The notes under the pieces: generated by a model
Seen by the model: only the letters and a program-made list of their open reading frames with translations
Database searches by the model: none
What the model was told of the DNA's origin: nothing
Assembly (NCBI RefSeq): GCF_004362145.1
Contig: NZ_SNXC01000012.1
Span: 62,001-126,000 of the forward strand
Source: Marinomonas balearica
GTDB taxonomy: Bacteria; Pseudomonadota; Gammaproteobacteria; Pseudomonadales; Marinomonadaceae
Length of the DNA stretch: 64,000 nt
Direction: 5' to 3'
Shown: positions 32,682-41,553 of the stretch, in pieces
Layout: each line of letters opens with the position of its first letter
Numbering within the stretch: position 1 is the stretch's first letter
Made by a program: the position numbers and the translations under genes

Positions 32682-33299
32682 ATGAGCCTGTTAATCTCCA
32701 TTTGGATTAAGTTCTTTTTCCTATTTGCCCCCTTCTTCGTTTTATCCATGTTTCTTGCGCTAACCCGCGGTGAAAGTATCGCGTCACGGAAAAAAGTAGC
32801 AAATAAAGCCATTATCGCCGCGGCAGCCATCGCTATTGTATTGCTGTTCTTTGGCAGCGCTTTATTTGAAGTATTAGGCATTACCTTAGACTCTTTCCGA
32901 ATTGGTTCAGGGATCCTTTTGTTCATGTCTGCATTAAGCCTCGTAAAAGACGGCACCCGCAACCATGTTACCGCAGGGATGCCATCCGAAGAACGAGATG
33001 ATATCTCGGTGGTTCCGCTCGCGGTTCCTACTATCATTGGCCCTGCGACCATTGGTACGGTTCTCGTTTACGGTGCTGATTTTCAAGGCTGGGATTTTGT
33101 CATTGGACTCGCGGGTCTGCTGCTCGCGTTAGCAACCTTGTTGGTGATTCTCTATTCAGGCTCATTGATTGAAAAGTTGTTAGGTCGCACAGGATTAAAT
33201 ATCCTCTCGAAAATAACAGGATTGATACTGGCCGCTATGGCAGCACAAATTTTCATGAGCGGCGTTATGGGCTTTCTAACACCGCTCATAGACGCTTAA
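32682..33299 (+). CDS. MarC-family integral membrane protein
   Basis: A 205-residue inner-membrane protein with six hydrophobic segments and the MarC signature (PLAVPTIIGPATIGTVLVYG). The function of the family is unsettled; the old link to multiple antibiotic resistance was not upheld. The start MSLLISIWIKFF is chosen over a 34-residue non-hydrophobic extension. Confidence 0.85.
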   Translation: MSLLISIWIKFFFLFAPFFVLSMFLALTRGESIASRKKVANKAIIAAAAIAIVLLFFGSALFEVLGITLDSFRIGSGILLFMSALSLVKDGTRNHVTAGMPSEERDDISVVPLAVPTIIGPATIGTVLVYGADFQGWDFVIGLAGLLLALATLLVILYSGSLIEKLLGRTGLNILSKITGLILAAMAAQIFMSGVMGFLTPLIDA

Positions 33300-33353
33300 A
33301 AGCACTCGTTTGAATCGGTCGAACAATACAACAACGGTTGCAATTCTTGTCAT

Positions 33354-33392
33354 TTTGAACAAGAATGTTATTTTGTAACATTCTTGTTCAAA
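33354..33392. promoter_or_regulatory. Zur-box-like operator before the nicO-zur-znuCB operon
   Basis: A perfect inverted repeat with 17-base arms (33354-33370 and 33376-33392) and a 5-base centre. Its core ATGTTATTTTGTAACAT (33365-33381) closely matches the gammaproteobacterial Zur box, ATGTTATA-W-TATAACAT. No T-run follows, so a terminator is unlikely. It lies about 120 bases before the NicO start, fitting zinc-dependent repression of the operon by its own zur product. Confidence 0.75.
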
Positions 33393-33511
33393 GCCTTGGA
33401 ACTTTTACGCGACGAATGACTCTTTATAGAGATTGTGACAGTAGGAGCAATACTGCAAACGCAGTAGGATAAGATTAAACAAAATACAGCATAAAGGCTT
33501 AGGGTATTAAT

Positions 33512-34477
33512 GTGACAACTTGGAAATGGCTAGTTGGAATGGGGCTAGCGTTGGCTTCAGGTAGCGTGTGGGCGTTCGACCTTTCAGGATATCAAGATTT
33601 CACCCAGTGGATAATGACCTATCAACGAGAGTTCCATCGCAGTTTAGTGGGGGCGGTTCGAGGCCTTTCAAAAGGCGAAAACATGGCACTGTTATGGTCG
33701 TTAGTATCAGTAAGCTTCGGCTATGGTGTTTTTCACGCAGCAGGCCCGGGCCACGGTAAAGCGGTTATCGCTTCTTATATGTTGGCAAGTAAAGCTCCGT
33801 TAAGAAAAGGCGTTTCCATTGCTTTTTTAAGCGCAATGGCACAAGGGCTAATGGCAATCACTGTTGTATTGATCATGGCTCAACTCTTTTCAGTTGCAGG
33901 GAAAGCGGTACAAATAAGTCGCTTTTTTGAACTGGTGAGCTTCGCAGCGGTTGGTTTTATTGGTGTTTGGATGTTGTCACGTCTCATACGTGGTAAATCG
34001 AGTTGTGGGCACGATCACAGCCATGATCATTTACACCACCATGAACATAGCCATGACGGCCATATTTGTTCACATGATCATTCGTCAAGCCACACATGCA
34101 GCCATCATGAACATGAACAAAGTTTAGAATCACAATCAGAAACAAAAACAGCACAACGAAGCCTTTGGGCAATGGTCGCGGCCATCGGAATACGACCCTG
34201 TTCTGGCGCGGTACTCGTTCTATTGTTTTCACTGAGTGCAAACATCTTACAATGGGGCATTCTATCAACACTTGCGATGTCGTTAGGAACCGCTATAACA
34301 GTCTCGATACTTGCGATTACAAGCGTTATGATACGCGGTGCTGGCACACATTGGAGCCACGGTATTTGGCGACAACGTTTGCAAAAAGGCTTTGGCTACT
34401 TTGCCTCATGTGCGCTAATCGTTATTAGCGCCTCAATGATTTGGAGCGACCTTACTACCAGTCGTGCATTATTTTAA
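33512..34477 (+). CDS. NicO/RcnA-type metal transporter with His-rich loop
   Basis: A 321-residue inner-membrane protein of the nickel/cobalt (HoxN/RcnA-like) group with about six to seven membrane helices and the signature GVFHAAGPGHGKAVIASY. A cytosolic loop (about residues 167-205) is packed with His and Cys. GTG start; it ends 1 base before zur. Paired with DUF1007 and under a Zur box, it more likely moves zinc than nickel or cobalt; direction of transport is not evident. Confidence 0.83.
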   Translation: MTTWKWLVGMGLALASGSVWAFDLSGYQDFTQWIMTYQREFHRSLVGAVRGLSKGENMALLWSLVSVSFGYGVFHAAGPGHGKAVIASYMLASKAPLRKGVSIAFLSAMAQGLMAITVVLIMAQLFSVAGKAVQISRFFELVSFAAVGFIGVWMLSRLIRGKSSCGHDHSHDHLHHHEHSHDGHICSHDHSSSHTCSHHEHEQSLESQSETKTAQRSLWAMVAAIGIRPCSGAVLVLLFSLSANILQWGILSTLAMSLGTAITVSILAITSVMIRGAGTHWSHGIWRQRLQKGFGYFASCALIVISASMIWSDLTTSRALF

Positions 34478-34478
34478 T

Positions 34479-34988
34479 ATGACAGAACACTCTAACGACC
34501 ACACTTCGCAGTCAGAACACAATCACAGTCATTGCATTGAGCAAGCACTGGAAACCGCTGAATCTCTGTGCGCGGAGCACGGACAACGGTTAACAAAAGT
34601 TCGTCGCCGCGCGCTTGAGTTGATATGGCAAAGCCATCGCCCACTTGGTGCGTATCAGCTGCTTGCGAAATTGGCCGAAGAAGGCTTCAATTCAGCGCCG
34701 CCTACCGTATATCGGGCGTTGGAGTTTTTGTTAAGTGCAGGGCTCATTCATAAAGTTGAATCCATGAACGCTTACTTAGGGTGCGCTCATGCAGACAAAC
34801 CGCATAAAGGTTATTTCCTGATTTGCGACGAGTGTCAGAATGTTATGGAGTTCGACTATCAAGATATTCACAAAATCCTCATAGACAAAGCGGCCACGCA
34901 AGGGTTTCAACTGCGCTCTGAGACGATTGAGTTAACTGGGCTGTGTTCAAGCTGCCAAAATGGTGACGACGAAGGTGGATGCAAGTGA
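34479..34988 (+). CDS. zur: Zinc uptake regulator Zur (Fur family)
   Basis: Zinc-sensing repressor of 169 residues. It has the winged-helix ([43 protein letters not shown]), the regulatory metal site [20 protein letters not shown], and the two CxxC pairs of the structural zinc site. An unusual His-rich tail (HSNDH...EHNHSHC) precedes the domain. No clear ribosome site is seen; translation is probably coupled to the NicO stop. It overlaps znuC by 10 bases. Confidence 0.94.
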   Translation: MTEHSNDHTSQSEHNHSHCIEQALETAESLCAEHGQRLTKVRRRALELIWQSHRPLGAYQLLAKLAEEGFNSAPPTVYRALEFLLSAGLIHKVESMNAYLGCAHADKPHKGYFLICDECQNVMEFDYQDIHKILIDKAATQGFQLRSETIELTGLCSSCQNGDDEGGCK

Positions 34989-35770
34989 GCACTTGTTTAG
35001 CAGAACTGTCGAATATCGGCATTACTTTTGGTCAAAGAAAACTGCTGTCGAACATTGATATACGGTTGCACCAAGGCGAAATTGTAACCTTAATTGGTCC
35101 AAATGGTAGCGGTAAAAGCACGCTTATCAGGACGTTACTCGGTCTGCAAAAACCTTCAGAAGGGCAAATAAAACGGCATGAACACCTACGTATTGGATAT
35201 ATGCCTCAGAAACTGCATATAGATCCGACGCTGCCGTTAACCGTAAAACATTTTTTAGGCCTCGTCCGAAATGTTGATAAAAAGGACATACTCCCAACGT
35301 TAAAAAAACTTGGCATTGAAGCACTCATTAACTCTCAAGTTCATGTACTGTCAGGTGGAGAAACTCAAAGAGTCTTATTAGCAAGAGCGCTTCTAAATAA
35401 ACCCAACTTGCTTGTGTTAGACGAACCCGTTCAGGGTGTCGACGTCAATGGACAAATCGAGCTCTACAAGCTCATTGTGCGTATTCGGGACGAGTTAAAC
35501 TGCGGTGTTCTAATGATTTCTCATGACCTTCATCTTGTCATGGCGCAAACAGACACCGTCGTGTGTATCAATCAGCATGTATGCTGCTCAGGCACACCTC
35601 AACACGTAAAAGGCCACCCAGCATACCAAGCTCTATTTGGCATACCGGGCGCAGAGTCATTAGCAATCTACTCACATCACCATGATCATGTACACGACGA
35701 ACACGGTGATATCAAAACCGGACAACAAGACACAAATGCCCATCAACATACCCATAATTGTTCTCACTAA
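34979..35770 (+). CDS. znuC: Zinc ABC transporter ATP-binding protein ZnuC
   Basis: ATPase of the high-affinity zinc importer, 263 residues. Walker A is [12 protein letters not shown], the signature [13 protein letters not shown], Walker [13 protein letters not shown], and the switch His follows in MISHDLH. The last 30 residues are His-rich, as in many ZnuC proteins. A GTG two codons after the ATG is an alternative start. It works with znuB 39 bases downstream. Confidence 0.95.
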   Translation: MQVSTCLAELSNIGITFGQRKLLSNIDIRLHQGEIVTLIGPNGSGKSTLIRTLLGLQKPSEGQIKRHEHLRIGYMPQKLHIDPTLPLTVKHFLGLVRNVDKKDILPTLKKLGIEALINSQVHVLSGGETQRVLLARALLNKPNLLVLDEPVQGVDVNGQIELYKLIVRIRDELNCGVLMISHDLHLVMAQTDTVVCINQHVCCSGTPQHVKGHPAYQALFGIPGAESLAIYSHHHDHVHDEHGDIKTGQQDTNAHQHTHNCSH

Positions 35771-35809
35771 CCTAATTCGTCTTACAACCAATTTTTCGGA
35801 GACTCATTC

Positions 35810-36607
35810 ATGATTGAGCTAATGTTTAGAGCATTAGTAGGAGGATTAGGCGTTGCTGCCATAGCAGGGCCTCTTGGTGCTTTTGTTGTTTGGCGCCGTA
35901 TGGCCTACTTTGGCGATACACTGGCACACTCAGCACTGCTTGGCGTTGCGCTAGGATTTTTGTTTGATGTTAATTTGAACCTGGCCATCATTGTCTTGTG
36001 TGTTGGTCTGGCTGCGGCTCTTGTCACATTACAAAAGAAAAACATCATCGCAACAGACACTCTTTTAGGCATACTCGCACACTCCTCTCTATCGTTAGGT
36101 ATGGTGGCTGTGAGTTTTTTAGATGATGTTCGTATAGACCTGATGAGCTACCTGTTTGGCGACTTGTTAGCAGTCAGTCAAAACGATCTATATTGGATCT
36201 ATGGTGGCGGAATTGCAGTATTGCTCCTTCTCATTACTTTTTGGAAGCCGCTTCTCGCAATGACAGTCAACGAAGAGTTAGCAAAGGTGGAAGGGTATCC
36301 CGTTGAAGCGACTCGCTTACTATTAATGTTACTCGTCGCTTTGGTGATCGCGGTAGCCATGAAAATTGTTGGGGTGCTACTCATTACCTCTTTAATGATT
36401 ATTCCAGCGGCGACCGCTCGCAAATTATCTAATACCCCCGTTCAAATGGCATCAATGGCCAGTATCATCGGCTGCCTGTCTGTCTGTGCAGGATTATGGG
36501 TATCGTTTCAATGGGACACGCCCACTGGGCCAAGCGTCGTAGTGTGTGCGGCGGTGTTGTTCTTGATCACTTATTCAATTCCGGCAAAAAACAGAAAAGT
36601 GCCCTAA
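35810..36607 (+). CDS. znuB: Zinc ABC transporter permease ZnuB
   Basis: Inner-membrane channel of the zinc importer, 265 residues with about eight helices. Family segments include FVVWRRMAYFGDTLAHSALLGVA and MKIVGVLLITSLMIIPAATAR. GGAG precedes the ATG. The periplasmic zinc-binding partner znuA is not in the window. Confidence 0.94.
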   Translation: MIELMFRALVGGLGVAAIAGPLGAFVVWRRMAYFGDTLAHSALLGVALGFLFDVNLNLAIIVLCVGLAAALVTLQKKNIIATDTLLGILAHSSLSLGMVAVSFLDDVRIDLMSYLFGDLLAVSQNDLYWIYGGGIAVLLLLITFWKPLLAMTVNEELAKVEGYPVEATRLLLMLLVALVIAVAMKIVGVLLITSLMIIPAATARKLSNTPVQMASMASIIGCLSVCAGLWVSFQWDTPTGPSVVVCAAVLFLITYSIPAKNRKVP

Positions 36608-36683
36608 AGAAACTCGCGACTGTTATAAATCACGCCTATCCTTCGTCTAATAGAATATTAAACGAAAGGAGTACACCATCGTC

Positions 36684-38303
36684 ATGTTTACGAGCATAAA
36701 GAGCCGACTTAGAGCCAGCTACATTCTGTTGCTGGTGTTGTTAGTTGTCATTTCAGGACTTTCTATCTCTCGCCTACAATCCCTTAATACTCATTTGGAA
36801 GACATTGTAGAAGAAAAAGCTGCCTTGGTAGAACTCAGCAGTGAACTGAACATTCAAGCAGAGAGCCTCGCCAGTCGCTTATTGCTTTTATTTGTTCTAG
36901 AGGAACGTAATCAGCGCATCGATATATACAAAGAGATTGATCAGAGAAATGCTCGTATGGATGCCATTCTGAACGAGATGAATGATTTGGTCACCTCTGA
37001 GGAAGACCAAACACTCGTGGCCGCGCTATCGGCCCAAAAGACCGCGTACCAAGCAGAGCTGCAATCAACGGTAGAAGCCATTGAATTTGGCGAACAATCC
37101 GATGCCAAAATGCAGATGGCTGGCCCAACTCGCCAAGCACTTCGAACGTTCTTAGACCAAGCAAATCGTTTGTCTGAACGTCAGAGTTCAATGATGTCAG
37201 AACGTCAACAAGCGGCGCTTTATGAAACGGACAGTGCCATCATCATTGCTGTTGTGACCAGTCTCATTGCAATATTGGCAGGCATAATCATGTCGATCTT
37301 GATCACTCACAGCATTGTTACTCCTCTTAATCAAGTCATCACGCTTCTAGCCAATGTGGCAAAAGGCGACTTAAGCCAAAAAGCGAATATCAAGGCCAAG
37401 GGTGAATTCGCAGCTCTGGTTTCAAGCGTAGAGTCTATGCGTATTGGCCTTGTTGAGGTGATTAAACGCATTGAGACTAGTGCTCAAACGGTCGTATCTT
37501 CAACTGAAAACATGGGTGAGACCGTAAATCAGGTTCATGCAAGCTCTCATACCCAAGACAGTATGGCAAATGAGATAGAAGGCTCTGTGAACGGCCTCAC
37601 GGAAGACATTCGCAGCATGGCATCACACGTCTCGATTTCTCGTAATCAAGCTCAAACCGCGCATGAGCTTGCGCAGAAAGGTTCTTCCATTATCTCTGCT
37701 ACATCCAAAGACATCATCTCTGTTGCCAGTTACATTGATGAAACCTCTCATGCAGTAGAAAAACTCAATGAAGACGCAGCCGAAGTGGCGGAGTTCGTCA
37801 CAAACATTCGCAATATTGCAGAACAGACGAACTTACTCGCTTTGAACGCTTCCATCGAAGCCGCCCGAGCAGGGGAAAGCGGCAGAGGTTTTGCTGTCGT
37901 CGCAGATGAGGTGCGTAACCTTGCGAATAATACAGCAAATGTGACTGAGTCGATCGACAAGATAATTACATCCATCAGTGCACAAGCATTGAAAGTATCA
38001 CAAGAAATGGAGCACGGTCAGGAAAAAATGCGTCAAGGCGTTGAGCAAATTGACAGCGTTGTTGAGCCTTTAAGCCAACTAGAGCACGACTCGGCAGAGT
38101 CCTTAGAAAGTCTCGATAACCTTAACCAGCTGGCTCAACATCAAGCCGAAGAAGCAGAACAAATCGCCAATCGAGTCCGTGATATTGTGACCACAACTCA
38201 AGAAAATAATATCGCCGCAAAAACCTTGGCAACACTCTCTGATGATCTCACTGGTGCGGCAAACGCAACTCAAAGCGCAACATCAACGTTCCGTTTACCT
38301 TAA
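36684..38303 (+). CDS. Methyl-accepting chemotaxis protein
   Basis: A 539-residue chemoreceptor: membrane helix at about 11-31, a four-helix-bundle-like periplasmic sensor (about 32-185), second helix at about 187-210, HAMP (about 211-265) and a signalling coiled coil with the tip [21 protein letters not shown]. It lacks a C-terminal CheR-binding pentapeptide, so its adaptation probably relies on other receptors. The ligand is unknown. A terminator follows. Confidence 0.94.
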   Translation: MFTSIKSRLRASYILLLVLLVVISGLSISRLQSLNTHLEDIVEEKAALVELSSELNIQAESLASRLLLLFVLEERNQRIDIYKEIDQRNARMDAILNEMNDLVTSEEDQTLVAALSAQKTAYQAELQSTVEAIEFGEQSDAKMQMAGPTRQALRTFLDQANRLSERQSSMMSERQQAALYETDSAIIIAVVTSLIAILAGIIMSILITHSIVTPLNQVITLLANVAKGDLSQKANIKAKGEFAALVSSVESMRIGLVEVIKRIETSAQTVVSSTENMGETVNQVHASSHTQDSMANEIEGSVNGLTEDIRSMASHVSISRNQAQTAHELAQKGSSIISATSKDIISVASYIDETSHAVEKLNEDAAEVAEFVTNIRNIAEQTNLLALNASIEAARAGESGRGFAVVADEVRNLANNTANVTESIDKIITSISAQALKVSQEMEHGQEKMRQGVEQIDSVVEPLSQLEHDSAESLESLDNLNQLAQHQAEEAEQIANRVRDIVTTTQENNIAAKTLATLSDDLTGAANATQSATSTFRLP

Positions 38304-38341
38304 CCGTTTCGCTAATAGCGGAACTATTCCGTTACTTGCAC

Positions 38342-38374
38342 AAAAAACGCCCTTCATATAGAAGGGCGTTTTTA
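38342..38374. terminator. Bidirectional terminator after the chemoreceptor
   Basis: A 13-bp stem, AAAAACGCCCTTC/GAAGGGCGTTTTT, with loop ATATA, serves both the chemoreceptor (plus) and the doxX end of the bufferin operon (minus). Confidence 0.93.
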
Positions 38375-38398
38375 TTTCTTCGCCTTGTGTCTCATGCA

Positions 38399-38872
38399 TT
38401 ACTGTTTTTTAAACGCAAAATAATCAGCCGAAAATTTACCCGCACCTCGTAACATTAGAAAAAGGCAAATGGTCAACCAAGTACCATGAGTTGGATAAGC
38501 ATCTGGGTAAACAAAGGTTTGAATCACGAGCGTCATACCGGCTAATCCAAGCGCCGCAAAACGCGTAAGGAACCCGAACAGAATAAAAATAGGCAATACA
38601 TGCTCTGCAATGGTTGCCAACACCGCTGCGATCATTGGAGGGATCAGGGGAAGTCCGTATTCGTATTCGAAAAGGAACACGGTCGACTCCGCCAATTTGG
38701 GCAAGCCAAACTGAAAGTTAAAGCTTATAAAATCCAAGGCAAAGCCTTCGACTTTGGTTTGTCCTGATTTCCAAAAGACCGCAGCCAAAGAAAATCGAGC
38801 CACGAACAACACTATAGATTCTGGAATCTTTTCAAACAACGCTATCGATTGACTGTTTAGCTTATCGAGCAT
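38399..38872 (-). CDS. DoxX-family membrane protein of the bufferin operon
   Basis: A 157-residue protein with four hydrophobic helices and the DoxX pattern (LFVARFSLAAVFWKSGQTKVEGF, LFGFLTRFAALGLAG). DoxX proteins recur as the last gene of bufferin/DUF692 operons, with a suspected redox role. It is 51 bases after the DUF2063 gene. Confidence 0.87.
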   Translation of the reverse strand: MLDKLNSQSIALFEKIPESIVLFVARFSLAAVFWKSGQTKVEGFALDFISFNFQFGLPKLAESTVFLFEYEYGLPLIPPMIAAVLATIAEHVLPIFILFGFLTRFAALGLAGMTLVIQTFVYPDAYPTHGTWLTICLFLMLRGAGKFSADYFAFKKQ

Positions 38873-38923
38873 TTAAAAATCCTTACGGTATATTTATGGA
38901 TATGGGTTAAGGAAAGTACGACG

Positions 38924-39673
38924 TTAGCTTTCATGAATCACTTCAAATATTTGCCACTCCATGAACTTAGCTAATGATGCGCCTAAATCAAATTTTTCAC
39001 TGTCTGGGATCGACTCTTCAAATCGCTTTCCACTCATCAACGCATTGAGGAAAAAAGCTTCGTCTTCACTCAATACAAAACATTGGCCGTACAAATGAGC
39101 TTTAACGAATAACACATTCTCAGGCATTTCTATTTCGGTTGATGCCAATTGAAATAAAGACTTTGGTTGATGAGCCCACCATATCGAACCGACTGCAAAA
39201 TTATACCGACAAATATGAGCTGTTTTGGGAAGAGCGAGCGTTAGTCGCGCAGGGTCTTGAATACAACTCAGCCGCTCACGAGCTTGATCAAGTGAAAGCG
39301 TTGGATATTCTGGACAGTGGGTCAGAGAAAGAAGGTTTCGTTCTAAATTCGCTAACTCTGATAGGTACGGGACATTCTTGGCAGGAACAAACGTTGAAAT
39401 AAACTCGGGGAAAGCGTCACCATACCGATTTAATATAGGCGATTGAGGCGGATTATCAGCAATATACACGCGTGCCATTGCCCGAAAAAAATCATCGCCA
39501 ACCAATTGTCTGGAGACACTAAAAATATCTGCCAAAGCATCGATAAGAGAAGAAAACACATTATTGCGATAAACGTTGAACCGCGCTTGGTTCTCCTCAG
39601 GATCACCGGCTAATTCATTTACAACCGTTTCTTGGTTGTTTAACAAAGACTCCACGAAGCTCGGTTGATTCAT
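38924..39673 (-). CDS. DUF2063 (BufC/HvfC-type) partner of the MNIO enzyme
   Basis: A 249-residue protein with the family N-terminal helical domain (RFNVYRNNVFSSLIDALADIF, VGDDFFRAMARVYIA) followed by a second domain. In related systems it forms a complex with the DUF692 enzyme and presents the precursor peptide. Its start overlaps the DUF692 stop by 4 bases (ATGA), indicating stoichiometric expression. Confidence 0.88.
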   Translation of the reverse strand: MNQPSFVESLLNNQETVVNELAGDPEENQARFNVYRNNVFSSLIDALADIFSVSRQLVGDDFFRAMARVYIADNPPQSPILNRYGDAFPEFISTFVPAKNVPYLSELANLERNLLSLTHCPEYPTLSLDQARERLSCIQDPARLTLALPKTAHICRYNFAVGSIWWAHQPKSLFQLASTEIEMPENVLFVKAHLYGQCFVLSEDEAFFLNALMSGKRFEESIPDSEKFDLGASLAKFMEWQIFEVIHES

Positions 39674-40566
39674 ACTGCCTCCTTCTTAATCAATTTACGC
39701 AAAGCATCTGCGTGTTCCGCTTCTTGAAGCAACGTCGCTAGCGAGGGCAAATTTCCATCGCGCTCGATCAACGTAGGCATATCACCAACCAACCCAAGTG
39801 TATGCTGATACAACGACCACACGCCTTGATCAATCGGAGCATCGTGGCTGTCAATTTTAAAAGATCGGATTGGGTTTTCGTCCAGCGTGTGGCCCGCCAA
39901 ATGTATTTGCCCCACTTCATGGTGAGGGAAGTCATTTAGGTATTCTAGAGGGTTCGTATCGTGATTAAAGCAGCTCACTTCCACGTTGTTTACATCTAAC
40001 AACAAACCACATCCGGTGCGTGCGGCCATTTCGGAAATGAACTCAATTTCTGTCATATCACTTGCTTTAAATGCGACATAGGTTGACGGGTTTTCGATCA
40101 AAATTCGTCGTTTTAAATGATCTTGAAGTTGATCTATATGGTCACAGACTCGATTCAGCGTCCGTTTGTTATACGCAACGGGCAAAAGGTCATTAAGGTA
40201 TGAAGGCCCATGAGAAGACCATGCCAGATGTTCGGAAAAAACTTCGGGTTCAAATCGGTCAACGAGAGATTTCACACGAATAAGGTGTTCTTGGTCAAGG
40301 GGCGTTTCCGACCCAATAGACATGCCAACACCGTGAATGGTGATAGGGTACAGCGAGCGAATTTTTTCGAGGTAAAAAGGTCCAGGGCCGCCTTCACTTA
40401 AATAATTTTCAGCATGTATCTCAAAGAAGCCCACCGGAGGACGGTGCGCTAAAATATCATGATAGTAAGCAGGCTTCAGGCTAACACCTGATTGAACATT
40501 AGAGGGTGCTAGTGGAAAGCCTGAAGCGGAAGTTCGACTTCCGCTCGGCTTAAAACGACTAAACAT
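39670..40566 (-). CDS. DUF692 multinuclear iron oxidase (BufB/MNIO type)
   Basis: A 298-residue TIM-barrel enzyme that in studied relatives uses a mixed-valence iron cluster to oxidise cysteines of a partner peptide to thiooxazoles. Candidate ligands are visible in FFEIHAENYL, ITIHGVGMSIGS, FSEHLAWSS, LLLDVNNVEV and IHLAGHT. The ATG is chosen over a TTG one codon upstream. It is 15 bases after the precursor gene; the substrate is presumably that peptide. Confidence 0.9.
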   Translation of the reverse strand: MFSRFKPSGSRTSASGFPLAPSNVQSGVSLKPAYYHDILAHRPPVGFFEIHAENYLSEGGPGPFYLEKIRSLYPITIHGVGMSIGSETPLDQEHLIRVKSLVDRFEPEVFSEHLAWSSHGPSYLNDLLPVAYNKRTLNRVCDHIDQLQDHLKRRILIENPSTYVAFKASDMTEIEFISEMAARTGCGLLLDVNNVEVSCFNHDTNPLEYLNDFPHHEVGQIHLAGHTLDENPIRSFKIDSHDAPIDQGVWSLYQHTLGLVGDMPTLIERDGNLPSLATLLQEAEHADALRKLIKKEAV

Positions 40567-40581
40567 CAATAGTCACCCGTT

Positions 40582-40857
40582 TTAAAATGCTTTTAACTGA
40601 CCAAAACCAGTAGCAGACGTTTCAGATTTCATTTCGGTACAGGTACCAGCAGGAACCAGTTTCCAAGCATTTTCCTGATAATCCATCTTAGAGGTACCAG
40701 CACAAGAAGTGCCTGGACCAGCAGCACAATCATTATCACCCGCCAATGCTACACCGTAGCATTTTTCTTTACTTGCAGCCTGAGCAGGAACCGCCACCGC
40801 TGAAATTGCTACTGCAGTACCAAGAGCAAGAGCCAAAGACGCTTTAGATTTATTCAT
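40582..40857 (-). CDS. DUF2282 bufferin-type RiPP precursor
   Basis: A 91-residue exported peptide: signal segment about residues 1-27 (ending VPAQA), then a core with four Cys, in [24 protein letters not shown] and PAGTCTEM. This is the DUF2282 pattern. In studied bufferins some Cys become thiooxazoles and the product sequesters copper in the periplasm. GAGGAA precedes the chosen ATG. A candidate ECF promoter lies about 55 bases upstream. Confidence 0.87.
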   Translation of the reverse strand: MNKSKASLALALGTAVAISAVAVPAQAASKEKCYGVALAGDNDCAAGPGTSCAGTSKMDYQENAWKLVPAGTCTEMKSETSATGFGQLKAF

Positions 40858-40912
40858 AACCATTTCCTCACTTGTAGACAATTAACAAAGGATTGTTTCT
40901 TTTTTACATTCC

Positions 40913-40942
40913 TTTGTCGTATCAAGTTAGGCGGTTATTACA
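40913..40942 (-). promoter_or_regulatory. Candidate ECF-sigma promoter of the bufferin operon
   Basis: On the minus strand TGTAATAAC (40942-40934) is followed after 14 bases by CGACAAA (40919-40913). The same TGTAATAAC, then CGTCTAA after 13 bases, lies just upstream of the ECF sigma gene at 45388-45360. The shared -35-like element and CG-type -10 fit a common ECF promoter. Confidence 0.6.
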
Positions 40943-40963
40943 CAATTTTCGAATTTTTTCTTT

Positions 40964-41266
40964 CTACAATAGATTAGAGTTCAATGCATAGTGTGCAGCT
41001 TCTTCTGGTGTCCCTTGAGAATACTTCTGCCAAACCAGCTCTGTCACATTACGCAAATTAATAGAATTGGTATCAATCTCTATTCCATTTCGTTCAAGCT
41101 GAATGTAAAAAGATTCCACCCAATGTGGCTTATGCAAAATAGCTGCAGTTCGCGCAATGTCTACCAATTCACACTCTCCTTTATATTGAAGAAGGTGAAT
41201 GATCGTATTGTGGATATGATCGATTTCGTCTTTAGTGTAAGAAATAAAAGGCAGGTTGTTTAACAT
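40964..41266 (-). CDS. Uncharacterised 100-residue protein
   Basis: Not recognised. The product is soluble, probably helical, with no signal peptide or membrane segment; MLNNLPFISYTKDEIDHIHN begins it, and Cys occurs once. The ATG at 41266 has GGAG about 10 bases upstream, better than one five codons earlier. It is divergent from the ketosynthase gene and 106 bases before the bufferin precursor on the same strand, so it could belong to either system. Confidence 0.6.
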   Translation of the reverse strand: MLNNLPFISYTKDEIDHIHNTIIHLLQYKGECELVDIARTAAILHKPHWVESFYIQLERNGIEIDTNSINLRNVTELVWQKYSQGTPEEAAHYALNSNLL

Positions 41267-41425
41267 TGATCGCCACTCCATTTGCTAGAAAACTACCCCA
41301 GTAGAAGACTAAATTTGAACGCAGTCAAAGTTTTTTTGATGCCATTTCTCAATTTATTTTTTGCAATTAAACAACCAACAAAATTTATAATTTTCTTATT
41401 ATATTTCATATAGTTAGATTGGCAG

Positions 41426-41464
41426 TTTCATTTATGAAATCCAGTTTTTAAAACGATTTCGTTT
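41426..41464. promoter_or_regulatory. Paired dyads upstream of the ketosynthase gene
   Basis: Two perfect 6-2-6 palindromes, TTTCAT-TT-ATGAAA (41426-41439) and AAACGA-TT-TCGTTT (41451-41464), lie with centres 25 bases apart. A -10-like TATACA follows at 41464. They sit 90-130 bases before the ketosynthase ATG and are candidate operators for the membrane-bound HTH regulators downstream. Confidence 0.45.
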
Positions 41465-41553
41465 ATACAATGCAATATCTTTCCGCTTTGGAATCATCCC
41501 CCGACGTTAGATCATCGTCTCCGCAATATTGCAAATTATTCGGAGATCAAAAA

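Noticed and set aside
33354..33392. Strong hairpin read as a MarC terminator
   Set aside because: No T-run on either side, and the core fits a Zur box before a zur operon much better.
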